This document shows, one piece after another, positions 24,284 to 32,227 of a DNA stretch of 33,308 bases. The position numbers and the translations under genes are program-made. Below the pieces are notes generated by a model. It made no database searches. It was not told where the DNA came from and worked only from the letters and a program-made list of their open reading frames with translations. Location: positions 1-33,308 of the forward strand of contig CANROO010000007.1 in assembly GCA_947632235.1 (NCBI GenBank). Reading direction: 5' to 3'. Each line of letters begins with the position of its first letter. Position 1 is the first letter of the stretch. The stretch is from an uncultured Clostridia bacterium. Its GTDB lineage: Bacteria; Bacillota; Clostridia; Lachnospirales; CAG-274.

Positions 24284-25645
24284 CTATCTGTTCATCCAGC
24301 CCGGCAGATACTTGTTTTTAAGTCTGCCCTTTACGACCTTGCCCCAGCCTAAGGGATAGCCTTCAACGCACACGAGCGCCCAGCCGTCGTCACATTCTGC
24401 ATTGAAGCTCTCGCCTCTTAAATATCTTTCAAGCCTTTCGTCTTCAAGGCCCAGATCTATGCTGTTTTTTACATCCTCTTTTTTGAGCGTCATGGCGTAA
24501 GCCTGACTTGGTTCAAAGCGGTTCTTTTTACTCTCGCCTATATAAAGTCCGCTTCTTTTAACTCTCAGAGCGCTCAGATCAAGGCAGTACGGCACGGAGA
24601 AAAGACTTTCCTTATGCAGAACAAGGTTATCCTCAGTTCCCTTTTTCATGGTTTTATCCGCAAAGTCATAATAATCCTTCAAAAGCTTTGCACTTGCCGT
24701 TCTGTCCTTTGGAAGCTCGGGCGGTATATCCTCGCCCTTTTTATGCAGAAGGCAGAGAAAATGTCCCTCGCCCTTCACCTTATAGGGCATGAGCCTTCCG
24801 CATTTTTTAAGCTCGGCACTGCCGTTTTTTGTCCAGTCCGCTCTGCCTTCAGAGAAGCCTGCGCTCTTATCAAAGTCCATAAGCTCGAAGTCGGGATTTT
24901 CATTCAGAAATTCCTGTATCATGCCCTCGTCCTCTTCGGGAGCAAATGTGCAGGTGGAATAGGCAATTATTCCGTCACCGCTCAGAAGCTCGGCTGCGGC
25001 CTTTAGAATTTCTCTCTGGAGCTTACAGCAAAGCTCCGTCTTATGCGTTGCCCAGCTTCTGACTGCCGTATCGTCCTTTCTGAACATACCCTCTCCGCTG
25101 CAGGGGGCATCTACCACAACGCGGTTGAAAAAGCCCCTGAAGCGTTTTGCAAGCTTTGACGGGTCTTCATTTGTAATTATGGCATTGGGAATACCGCTGA
25201 GCTCTATATTTTTAAGAAGAGCAAGACAGCGCGAAGCGCTTATGTCGTTGCTCACAAGTATGCCCTTGCCTTTCAGCTTTGCGCCTATCTGCGTGCTTTT
25301 GCCTCCCGGCGCAGCGCAGAGGTCAATGACCCTGTCGCCCGGCTTTACGGGGAGCATGGCGCCGGTGGACATTGCGGACGGCTCCTGTATGTAATAGAGC
25401 CCTGCGTTGTAAAATGGATGCTTTGCAGGGCGCACATTATCGCCGTCATAATAAAAGCCCTCACTGCACCACGGCACGGGCGAAAGCTCCCAATCAACGC
25501 TGTCCCTGAGCTTCTCGGGGCTTATTTTAAGGCTGTTTGCCCTAAGTCCGTACAGCCTCGGCTGTGAGAAGCTTTCAATATAAAGCTCGTATTCATCGCC
25601 GAGAAGCCTTTTCATTTTTTCGGTGTATTCCAAAGGTAAATTCAT
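24284..25645 (-). CDS. RsmF/NOL1-NOP2-Sun-family rRNA m5C methyltransferase
   Basis: The 453-residue protein matches the RsmF/YebU-type cytosine-5 RNA methyltransferases that modify 16S rRNA. The SAM-binding motif is DLCAAPGGKSTQIG, followed by ILVSNDISASRCLALLKNI. The two active-site Cys blocks are VVDAPCSGEGMFRKD and AYSTCTFAPEED. The C-terminal third is an RNA-binding extension (LGWGKVVKGRLKNKYLPGW near the end) as in RsmF and unlike the shorter RsmB core. GAGGG lies 6 bases before the ATG. It leads the string with the ygiQ-type and transporter genes and is divergent from the flavoprotein gene, with back-to-back promoters. Confidence 0.9.
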   Translation of the reverse strand: MNLPLEYTEKMKRLLGDEYELYIESFSQPRLYGLRANSLKISPEKLRDSVDWELSPVPWCSEGFYYDGDNVRPAKHPFYNAGLYYIQEPSAMSTGAMLPVKPGDRVIDLCAAPGGKSTQIGAKLKGKGILVSNDISASRCLALLKNIELSGIPNAIITNEDPSKLAKRFRGFFNRVVVDAPCSGEGMFRKDDTAVRSWATHKTELCCKLQREILKAAAELLSGDGIIAYSTCTFAPEEDEGMIQEFLNENPDFELMDFDKSAGFSEGRADWTKNGSAELKKCGRLMPYKVKGEGHFLCLLHKKGEDIPPELPKDRTASAKLLKDYYDFADKTMKKGTEDNLVLHKESLFSVPYCLDLSALRVKRSGLYIGESKKNRFEPSQAYAMTLKKEDVKNSIDLGLEDERLERYLRGESFNAECDDGWALVCVEGYPLGWGKVVKGRLKNKYLPGWMNR

Positions 25646-25685
25646 TTTGAACCCTCATTCTGCAATAAAAAATATATATAAATAT

Positions 25686-25714
25686 ATATTAACATTTTAT
25701 CTTTACAATATCAA
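25686..25714 (-). promoter_or_regulatory. candidate promoter of the rsmF-like operon
   Basis: On the minus strand TTGATA (25714-25709), 17 bases and TAATAT (25691-25686), with TG one base before the -10. Its -35 directly abuts the -35 of the divergent flavoprotein promoter. Confidence 0.6.
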
Positions 25715-25743
25715 TTGAAAATAACAAAAAAATGTTGTATACT
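25715..25743 (+). promoter_or_regulatory. candidate promoter of the flavoprotein-TPR operon
   Basis: TTGAAA (25715-25720), 17 bases and TATACT (25738-25743). The start near 25750 gives a leader of about 20 bases, ending in AAGGAGG. Confidence 0.7.
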
Positions 25744-25770
25744 AATATAAAAGTAATAAGGAGGCAGTTT

Positions 25771-26361
25771 ATGGCAAAGCAGATATGGAAGCCCGGCACC
25801 ATACTTTATCCCGTACCGGTGGTCATGGTGAGCTGCGGCAGCATGGAAAAAAGCAACATAATAACCATAGCATGGACGGGAACCATAAATTCCGACCCCG
25901 CTATGACATATATCTCCGTGAGACCCGAAAGATATTCATACAACATAATAAAAGAAAGCGGAGAATTTGCAATAAACATAACCACGGAGGAGCTTGCAAG
26001 GGCTACCGACTGGTGCGGAGTGAGAAGCGGACGGGACTATGACAAATTCAAGGAAACGGGACTGACAAAGGAAAAGGCGCAATTTATAAGCTGTCCCATA
26101 ATAAAGGAAAGTCCCATATCCATAGAGTGCAGGGTGACGGAAATAAAAGAGCTCGGCTCGCACCATATATTTTTGGCAGAAATACTCGGCGCAGATGCGG
26201 ATGAAAAATATCTGAATGAAAGCGGAAAATTTGAATTTGAAAAATCAAGACCTATATGCTATTCGCACGGGGAATATTTCGGACTGGGCAAAAAGCTGGG
26301 CAAATTCGGCTATTCCGTTGAAAAAAGAAAAACTAAAGCGAGAAGGAAGAAAAGCAAATGA
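25771..26361 (+). CDS. flavin reductase-like FMN-binding protein
   Basis: The 196-residue protein matches the flavin reductase-like split-barrel family that binds FMN: PGTILYPVPVVMVSCG at the start, NIITIAWTGTINSDPAMTYI, VRPERYSYNIIKESGEFAIN, and a central TDWCGVRSGRDYDKF. Members reduce flavin or act as small electron carriers. The start at 25771 is set by AAGGAGG; the frame is open further upstream but lacks a site. The C-terminal tail is very basic (KRKTKARRKKSK), which is not typical and might bind RNA or another acidic partner. Its stop overlaps the start of the TPR gene (ATGA). The redox partner is unknown. Confidence 0.9.
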   Translation: MAKQIWKPGTILYPVPVVMVSCGSMEKSNIITIAWTGTINSDPAMTYISVRPERYSYNIIKESGEFAINITTEELARATDWCGVRSGRDYDKFKETGLTKEKAQFISCPIIKESPISIECRVTEIKELGSHHIFLAEILGADADEKYLNESGKFEFEKSRPICYSHGEYFGLGKKLGKFGYSVEKRKTKARRKKSK

Positions 26362-27203
26362 ACAAAAGAACACAAAAAATTGATCTTGTGAAATACTGGA
26401 GAGGCGTGCTTCTGGGATATATGATGCTTGCCTTTATAATACTTGTGTACTTCAAAAAGATGTCGGAATGGTGGCTCATACCCGCATTTCTGGTGTTTAT
26501 GCTGGCAAGCGCTATAGTATGCCGCAACTATGTGCTGGGCATGATAGGCAATATGTTTTATTTTTTCAGAAAGCCCGACAAGGCGAAGAAGTTTTATAAA
26601 ATTGCCGTTAAGCGAAACACAAGAAATGTGAAGGCGCTTTACAACTATGCTCTTGACGCTCTGCACGAGGGACGCGCAGAGGAAGCTTTGAATGTATTTA
26701 AAAGAGCCGAAAAAATAAACAACAAGGTACTTTTTGAAAAGCTCATACCGCTGGCTGTATCAAGCTGTTACTGGGTGATGGGCGACCTTGACAAGGCAAT
26801 AGAGGAAATAGAGGATCTGCAGAAAAAATTTAATTATATAAATCCCAATACGCTTACTACGCTTGCATATTTTTATCTCTTGAAGGGCGATACGGAAAAG
26901 GCGGAGGAGCTTACCAAAAAGGCGCTTGAGGATAACAACGGCTACGCTCCCGCCTGGGATAATATGGGGCAGATATATTACAACAAGGGCGATATGGACA
27001 AGGCGGAGGAATATTTTGAAAAAGCGCTCGGCATACGGGAAAATATGACGGAAAGCCTTTATTACATGGGCATGATATGCAAGAAAAGAAATGACGGCAA
27101 AAAAGCCAAGGAGTATTTTGAAAAGGCTCTCGGAGGCTATATCTCAGCCCTCAGCACGGTGAAAAAAGAGGATATAGAAAGGGAATTGGAGAGTATAAAA
27201 TAA
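26358..27203 (+). CDS. membrane-anchored TPR protein
   Basis: The 281-residue protein has two membrane helices at its N-terminus (about residues 15-33 and 38-68) and then four to six tetratricopeptide repeats to near the C-terminus. Clear units are NVKALYNYALDALHEGRAEE, APAWDNMGQIYYNKGDMDKA and TESLYYMGMICKKRNDGKKA. TPR arrays bind other proteins, so this is probably a membrane scaffold facing the cytoplasm. The ATG overlaps the flavoprotein stop by four bases (ATGA) with AAGGAAG upstream, so the two are translated together. A strong terminator follows. Its partner cannot be named. Confidence 0.87.
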   Translation: MNKRTQKIDLVKYWRGVLLGYMMLAFIILVYFKKMSEWWLIPAFLVFMLASAIVCRNYVLGMIGNMFYFFRKPDKAKKFYKIAVKRNTRNVKALYNYALDALHEGRAEEALNVFKRAEKINNKVLFEKLIPLAVSSCYWVMGDLDKAIEEIEDLQKKFNYINPNTLTTLAYFYLLKGDTEKAEELTKKALEDNNGYAPAWDNMGQIYYNKGDMDKAEEYFEKALGIRENMTESLYYMGMICKKRNDGKKAKEYFEKALGGYISALSTVKKEDIERELESIK

Positions 27204-27236
27204 CAATCTTTTTGAAAAAACATAAGAATATATCTT

Positions 27237-27270
27237 AAAATCCTGCTCGTGTAAGGGCAGGATTTTTTTT
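27237..27270 (+). terminator. Rho-independent terminator after the TPR gene
   Basis: A 10-bp stem (AAAATCCTGC at 27237-27246, GCAGGATTTT at 27257-27266) with a ten-base loop runs into eight T. Confidence 0.88.
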
Positions 27271-27291
27271 GCGGAAAATTATGCAAAATAC

Positions 27292-27320
27292 AAAGCCGTC
27301 CATATTCTACAGACGGCTTT
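27292..27320 (-). terminator. terminator after uppP
   Basis: The stem AAAGCCGTC/GACGGCTTT (27292-27300 with 27312-27320) has an eleven-base loop and on the minus strand is followed by a T-rich tract. It starts six bases after the uppP stop. Confidence 0.75.
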
Positions 27321-27325
27321 AAAAA

Positions 27326-28153
27326 TTATCTCATAAATGCAAAGTATACTATAACAAGAAGTCCGAGAGCTATTCTGTAATAGCCGAATATCTTGAAGCT
27401 GTTTCTCTTGATATAGCTCAAAAGGAACTTTATGGCAAGCACGGAGACCACAAATGATATGCCCATACCCACTATAAGCATAACAAGCTCATAGAATGAA
27501 GGGAAGCCGAACTTAAAAAGCTTTAAGAAGCTTGCGCCGAACATAATGGGTATTGCAAGAAAGAATGTAAATTCAGTTGCCACATATCTGGATGTGCCGA
27601 GGAGCAGACCGCCTATAATGGTAGAGCCCGAACGGGATGTGCCCGGAACAAGCGCAAGTATCTGGAAAAGACCTATGCCGACTGCTGTCTTTAAAGGAAG
27701 CTTATCCAGATTTTTATGCTTTATATTCTCTTTTTTTCTGTTGTTTTCAATTACAATAAACGCTATACCATAAGCAATGAGAGCAACCGACACAACATAT
27801 GGGTTGAAAAGATACTTGTCGAGCAAATCATCAAAGAGAAGACCTATTATTGCGGCGGGTATGCAGGCAATAATTACCTTAAGCCACAAATTTATGGTGT
27901 CCATTTTTTCGTTCTGCGTTTTCTTATTGCCAAAAGGATTGAGCTTATTGAAATATATTACAACTACGGCAAGTATAGCGCCGAGCTGTATAACAACATC
28001 GAACATCTCCATAAATCTATCGCTTGAAATATAGCCTATTAACTCCTCAACTATTATAAGGTGACCCGTGCTGCTTATGGGCAGCCACTCCGTTATACCC
28101 TCTACTATACCCAATATCAGCGTTCTGATAAGGTCATGAAAAAATACTATCAT
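27326..28153 (-). CDS. uppP: undecaprenyl-diphosphatase UppP (BacA)
   Basis: The 275-residue membrane protein is a full-length UppP, which removes a phosphate from undecaprenyl diphosphate at the outer face of the membrane so the lipid carrier can be re-used for peptidoglycan and other envelope polymers. Both family motifs are present: VEGITEWLPISSTGHLIIVE near the N-terminus with the catalytic Glu pair, and LVPGTSRSGSTIIGGLLLG about residue 165. High copy or expression gives bacitracin tolerance in other species. GGAGG lies 6 bases before the ATG, and the gene starts 10 bases after the GHL10 stop, so it is in one operon with envelope and DNA-repair genes. Confidence 0.96.
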   Translation of the reverse strand: MIVFFHDLIRTLILGIVEGITEWLPISSTGHLIIVEELIGYISSDRFMEMFDVVIQLGAILAVVVIYFNKLNPFGNKKTQNEKMDTINLWLKVIIACIPAAIIGLLFDDLLDKYLFNPYVVSVALIAYGIAFIVIENNRKKENIKHKNLDKLPLKTAVGIGLFQILALVPGTSRSGSTIIGGLLLGTSRYVATEFTFFLAIPIMFGASFLKLFKFGFPSFYELVMLIVGMGISFVVSVLAIKFLLSYIKRNSFKIFGYYRIALGLLVIVYFAFMR

Positions 28154-28163
28154 AATAACCTCC

Positions 28164-29861
28164 TTATTTTGTGTTTATAGTAATTATTCTTTCGTCATTA
28201 TCCCAGTTGACCTCTGCATTGAGCGCTTCGGACACTGCCCTTAAAGGCACCATGCTCCTTCCAGACATAATCTGAGGTCTCACTTCCATAATTATAGTAT
28301 CTTTTTGATCAATTAGCAAGACTTTTTCGCCAATTACAAAAGAAATTTCTGTATTATCCTTTTTTGCCCTAACCTGCTGTGTGTCGTTATTCCAGCTTAC
28401 ATCGGCTCCCAAAGCCTCAAAAATAGCCCTGAACGGCACTAAAGTACGGCTGTTTTGTATAACAGGCTTTATATCAAAGCTGACCTGATTGCCGTTTACA
28501 AAAACCAGAATATCATTTGTGTTGTTTACAAGCTTTGCCGTAGTAGCTTCGACGGGAGCCTGCATTACAGGTGCCGAAGTTGGCGCAGCCTGAGTTACGG
28601 GCGCAAGCGTTGTCGCCTCCGCCTGAGTTTCAATCTCTGCGGGAGCAGACAAAATGCCGTTTTCGGTTTTTACTATGTTTTTTATGTAAGAAAGATCATT
28701 GACAAATTTATATCGGAAATGTATTTCTCCCGATATTTTATCAAAGCTCTTGTTATAATCCATCTGCTGTTGTATAGCCTTGCCCGAGCACCACGGACTA
28801 GACGCGGAAGCGCCGTCGCATTTATAATCGGCAAGACCTATGTAAAGCTTTGTATTGCAGTTATTAAGTGTCTGCACCCACCAATTTACCGCTTCTTTAT
28901 AGTCAATTGTTTCGTTGCCTATCTGCCAATAAATCTGCGGGGCTATGTAGTCTACCCATCCCTCGAGCGCCCATTTTCTGCTGTCGGCATAGTTCTTATA
29001 ATAAGATTCGCTGCCGTATGTATTGCTGCCGAGGGAATTATTTTTCTTATTTGCCCATACTCCTACGGGACTTATTCCAAATTCAACGGAAGGATCGAGA
29101 GCCTTAATTCTGTCGTGCAGAGCCTTTACAAGCGTATTTACATTGTTCCTGCGCCATTCCGACTTTTCTGTGCCGTTTCCGTATAGAGCATAGCTCTTGC
29201 TGTCGTCAAAGCCCTGACCCGGATAGAAATAATCATCAAAGTGTATGCCGTCTATATCGTAATTATTAACTATTTCTTCTACACCTTTTATAACAAGCTG
29301 CTGCACCTCTGGTATTGCAGGGTCAAAATAGAGCTTGCCCTCAAAAGGCACTACCCACTCCGGATGCTGTCTGGCGGGATTGGAATAGGCAAGGCTGTCG
29401 AGAGTGAGCGTTGTTTCGTTTGTAACTCTGTAAGGATTTACCCAAGCATGGAGCTTTATACCCTTGCTGTGCGCTCTGCTTATCCAATATTCCAAAGGAT
29501 CGAAGCCGTCCGAGGGCGCTGTGCCCTGAGAACCTGTGAGCCAATGGCTCCAGCAATATATATCGGACTTATAAAAGGCATCGCAGGCAGGTCTTACCTG
29601 AAAGAATATATCAGTAATGCCCATGTCTGCGCAGTTATCAATTATTTTGTCCGCCTCGCTTCTGAGAAAAGCAGAGTCGGTAGTGCGTTTTGAAGGGTAA
29701 TCCAGATTTAAGGTTGTAGATACCCATATGCCCGACATTCTGCCGTTATCCGTCACAACGGCGGGCGTTGTGGTTTCCGCTTCGGCAGTCGGTATATCAA
29801 AATAAGCAAGCTGAAATATGAGTACAGCCGAAAGTATTATTGTCAACAGGTATTTATTCAT
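28164..29861 (-). CDS. secreted GHL10-family glycosidase with copper-amine-oxidase-N-like C-terminal module
   Basis: The 565-residue protein has a signal peptide (about residues 1-28). A GHL10 (formerly DUF187, YngK-like) domain covers about 40-395, with GIWVSTTLNLDYP, DIFFQVRPACDAFY, LHAWVNPYRVTN, DIDGIHFDDYFYPG and DYIAPQIYWQIG. A Pro/Thr/Ala linker (EATTLAPVTQAAPTSAPV) leads to two copper-amine-oxidase-N-like units with LVPFRAIFEALGADVSWNND and MVPLRAVSEALNAEV. GHL10 proteins are thought to act on cell-wall or extracellular glycans; the Asp in HFDDYFYPG is a likely catalytic residue. The same linker-plus-module end is found on the giant surface protein in this window. The gene overlaps rarA by 8 bases and precedes uppP by 10. 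The ATG follows AAAGGAG. Confidence 0.9.
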   Translation of the reverse strand: MNKYLLTIILSAVLIFQLAYFDIPTAEAETTTPAVVTDNGRMSGIWVSTTLNLDYPSKRTTDSAFLRSEADKIIDNCADMGITDIFFQVRPACDAFYKSDIYCWSHWLTGSQGTAPSDGFDPLEYWISRAHSKGIKLHAWVNPYRVTNETTLTLDSLAYSNPARQHPEWVVPFEGKLYFDPAIPEVQQLVIKGVEEIVNNYDIDGIHFDDYFYPGQGFDDSKSYALYGNGTEKSEWRRNNVNTLVKALHDRIKALDPSVEFGISPVGVWANKKNNSLGSNTYGSESYYKNYADSRKWALEGWVDYIAPQIYWQIGNETIDYKEAVNWWVQTLNNCNTKLYIGLADYKCDGASASSPWCSGKAIQQQMDYNKSFDKISGEIHFRYKFVNDLSYIKNIVKTENGILSAPAEIETQAEATTLAPVTQAAPTSAPVMQAPVEATTAKLVNNTNDILVFVNGNQVSFDIKPVIQNSRTLVPFRAIFEALGADVSWNNDTQQVRAKKDNTEISFVIGEKVLLIDQKDTIIMEVRPQIMSGRSMVPLRAVSEALNAEVNWDNDERIITINTK

Positions 29862-31182
29862 CAGCGTTCTCCTTTATAAATTCAAGCCATTTTTTAAGCT
29901 TTGCCTCCTGACCGTTATCACTCAGCTCATAATATACTTTATTCACAAGCTCATCGGGGAGGTATTGCTGTCTGACATAATGATTTTTGAAATCGTGTGC
30001 ATATTTGTAGCCTATGCCGTGTCCCAATTCACCTGCACCAGAATAATGCGTATCTTTAAGATGTTCGGGAACACCCGAAGTCTGTATTTTGCTTACATCA
30101 GCCATAGCCTTATCTATAGCCATAACTGCGGAATTGCTCTTGGGAGAACAGGCTACATAGGCTGCCGCCTGAGTGAGATTGATACGACATTCGGGAAGTC
30201 CCAGATAGTCTACAGCCTGCGCAGCCGCAGCTGCCACAACGACTGCCATAGGATTGGCATTGCCCACATCCTCCGAGGCGCATATGAGTATACGCCTTGC
30301 AATAAAGCGCGGATCCTCGCCCGCATAGAGCATTTTGGCAAGATAATATACAGCCGCATCGGGATCGGAACCTCTCATACTCTTTATGAAAGCCGAAATG
30401 GTATCATAGTGATTGTCGCCGTCTCTCTCGTAATTCACGGCGCGTTTTTGTATGCACTGCTGCGCCGTTTCCATATCTATATGTATTATGCCCTCTGCGT
30501 TTCTCTCCGTAGTGAGAACAGCAAGCTCAATGGCATTGAGGGCTATCCTGGCATCACCGTTTGAGGAATCGGAAAGAAAATCAAGCGCATCCGCATCGAT
30601 AGAAGCATTATAGCTTCCCAAACCCCTTTCACTATCATCTAAAGCTCTTTTGAGTATGGTCTTAATATTATCCTTTGTAAGATGTTTAAGCTCAAATATT
30701 ATACTCCTGGACACGAGAGCCTTATTTACCTCAAAGTAAGGATTTTCCGTAGTTGCGCCTATAAGTATTATTGTTCCGTCCTCAACATAGGGAAGAAGCG
30801 TGTCCTGCTGTACCTTATTGAAGCGGTGTATCTCGTCTATAAAGAGTATGGAACGCCTGTTGTAGCCTCCCAAAAGCGTTTTAGCCCTGTCTATGGTGTC
30901 TGTAATGTCCTTTTTGCCCGCCGTGGTGGCATTTATCTGCATAAACTCGCTTTTTGTGGTGTTGGCAATAACTCTGGCAAGAGTTGTTTTGCCCGTGCCG
31001 GGAGGTCCATAAAATATGATGGACGAGAGCTTATCCGCCTTTATTGCTCTGTAGAGCAAGGTGTTTTTTCCTGCAATATGCTCCTGTCCCACAAACTCCT
31101 CAAGAGTGCGCGGTCTTATCCTTGAAGCAAGAGGACTTTCTTTTTTTAAATTGTTTTCTGCCTGAAAATCAAATAGATCCAT
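29854..31182 (-). CDS. rarA: RarA/MgsA replication-associated AAA+ ATPase
   Basis: The 442-residue protein is a full-length RarA. The AAA+ core has Walker A GPPGTGKTTLA (about residue 59), Walker B ILFIDEIHRFNKVQQD, sensor IILIGATTENPYFEVN and an Arg-finger region (ALVSRSIIFELKHL). The C-terminal MgsA half has NYERDGDNHYDTISAFIKSM and the family end GIGYKYAHDFKNHYV. RarA forms tetramers that act at stalled replication forks with SSB and RecA. It starts 4 bases after queA ends, with AAGAGG upstream, and its last 8 bases overlap the GHL10 start. Confidence 0.95.
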   Translation of the reverse strand: MDLFDFQAENNLKKESPLASRIRPRTLEEFVGQEHIAGKNTLLYRAIKADKLSSIIFYGPPGTGKTTLARVIANTTKSEFMQINATTAGKKDITDTIDRAKTLLGGYNRRSILFIDEIHRFNKVQQDTLLPYVEDGTIILIGATTENPYFEVNKALVSRSIIFELKHLTKDNIKTILKRALDDSERGLGSYNASIDADALDFLSDSSNGDARIALNAIELAVLTTERNAEGIIHIDMETAQQCIQKRAVNYERDGDNHYDTISAFIKSMRGSDPDAAVYYLAKMLYAGEDPRFIARRILICASEDVGNANPMAVVVAAAAAQAVDYLGLPECRINLTQAAAYVACSPKSNSAVMAIDKAMADVSKIQTSGVPEHLKDTHYSGAGELGHGIGYKYAHDFKNHYVRQQYLPDELVNKVYYELSDNGQEAKLKKWLEFIKENADE

Positions 31183-31186
31183 TACT

Positions 31187-32215
31187 CTAACCTCTTATAT
31201 ACATCGCATCGCCGAATGAAAAAAATCTGTATTTATTTTCTACGGCGCATTTATAGGCATTCAGAACATTCTCTCTGCCTGCAAGCGCGCTCACAAGCAT
31301 AATAAGCGTGGACTCGGGCAAATGAAAGTTGGTTATAAGTTCGTCTATTATTTTAAACTTATATCCGGGATATATAAAAATATCCGTCCATCCGCTCTGC
31401 GCCCTTATATATCCGTTTTCATCTGCAACAGATTCAAGCGTTCTTGTGCTGGTGGTGCCAACCGCTATTATCCTTCCGCCGTTTGATCTTGTATTGTTTA
31501 TTATATTGGCATTTTCTTCATCTATCATATAGAACTCGGAATGCATTTTGTGATCGTTTATATCTTCCGTCTTTACCGGACGGAATGTACCCAAGCCGAC
31601 ATGAAGAGTAAGCTTTGCGATATTTACGCCCTTTTCTTCAAGCTCCGACAAAAGCTCCGGGGTAAAGTGAAGTCCCGCCGTAGGCGCTGCCGCAGAGCCT
31701 TCATTCTTGGCATAAACAGTCTGATACCTGTTCTTATCCTCAAGCTTTTCCTTTATATACGGAGGAAGAGGCATTTCACCAAGCTTATCGAGTATCTCCT
31801 CAAATATGCCTTCATATTTGAATTTTACTATTCTGTTGCCGTCATCCAGCACTTTTTCTACCTCGGCTTCCAGAAGACCGTCGCCAAAAGTTATTATATG
31901 TCCCGGTCTTGCTTTTTTGCCCGGGTACGCAAGCGTTTCCCATCTGTTGCCGTCCAATCTTTTTAAAAGAAGTATCTCTACGCCGGTACCCGTATCCTTT
32001 CTTGCGCCCATAAGTCTTGCCGGGAGAACCTTTGTTTCATTTATAACAAGGCAGTCGCCTTTGTTTATAAGTGAAAGTATATCTCTGAATACCCTGTGTT
32101 CCGTTTTGCCCGTATTCTTATCAAGCACCATAAGCCTTGATTCGTCCCTCTTTTTGAGAGGGGTCTGCGCAATAAGGCTTTCGGGAAGATCAAAATAAAA
32201 ATCACTTTTTAACAT
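31187..32215 (-). CDS. queA: QueA, S-adenosylmethionine:tRNA ribosyltransferase-isomerase
   Basis: The 342-residue protein is a full-length QueA, which moves the ribose of S-adenosylmethionine onto preQ1 in tRNA to make epoxyqueuosine (Asp, Asn, His and Tyr tRNAs). Family marks are [68 protein letters not shown] and [18 protein letters not shown]. The tgt gene that often follows queA in Clostridia is not here. AAGGACGG lies upstream of the ATG. It starts 12 bases after the SpoIID-like stop and 4 bases before rarA. Confidence 0.97.
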   Translation of the reverse strand: MLKSDFYFDLPESLIAQTPLKKRDESRLMVLDKNTGKTEHRVFRDILSLINKGDCLVINETKVLPARLMGARKDTGTGVEILLLKRLDGNRWETLAYPGKKARPGHIITFGDGLLEAEVEKVLDDGNRIVKFKYEGIFEEILDKLGEMPLPPYIKEKLEDKNRYQTVYAKNEGSAAAPTAGLHFTPELLSELEEKGVNIAKLTLHVGLGTFRPVKTEDINDHKMHSEFYMIDEENANIINNTRSNGGRIIAVGTTSTRTLESVADENGYIRAQSGWTDIFIYPGYKFKIIDELITNFHLPESTLIMLVSALAGRENVLNAYKCAVENKYRFFSFGDAMYIRG

Positions 32216-32227
32216 AATTTACCGTCC

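Noticed and set aside
28455-29186. 243-codon open frame on the plus strand
   Set aside because: Antisense to the GHL10 gene, Arg/Cys/Tyr-rich, and no start signals.
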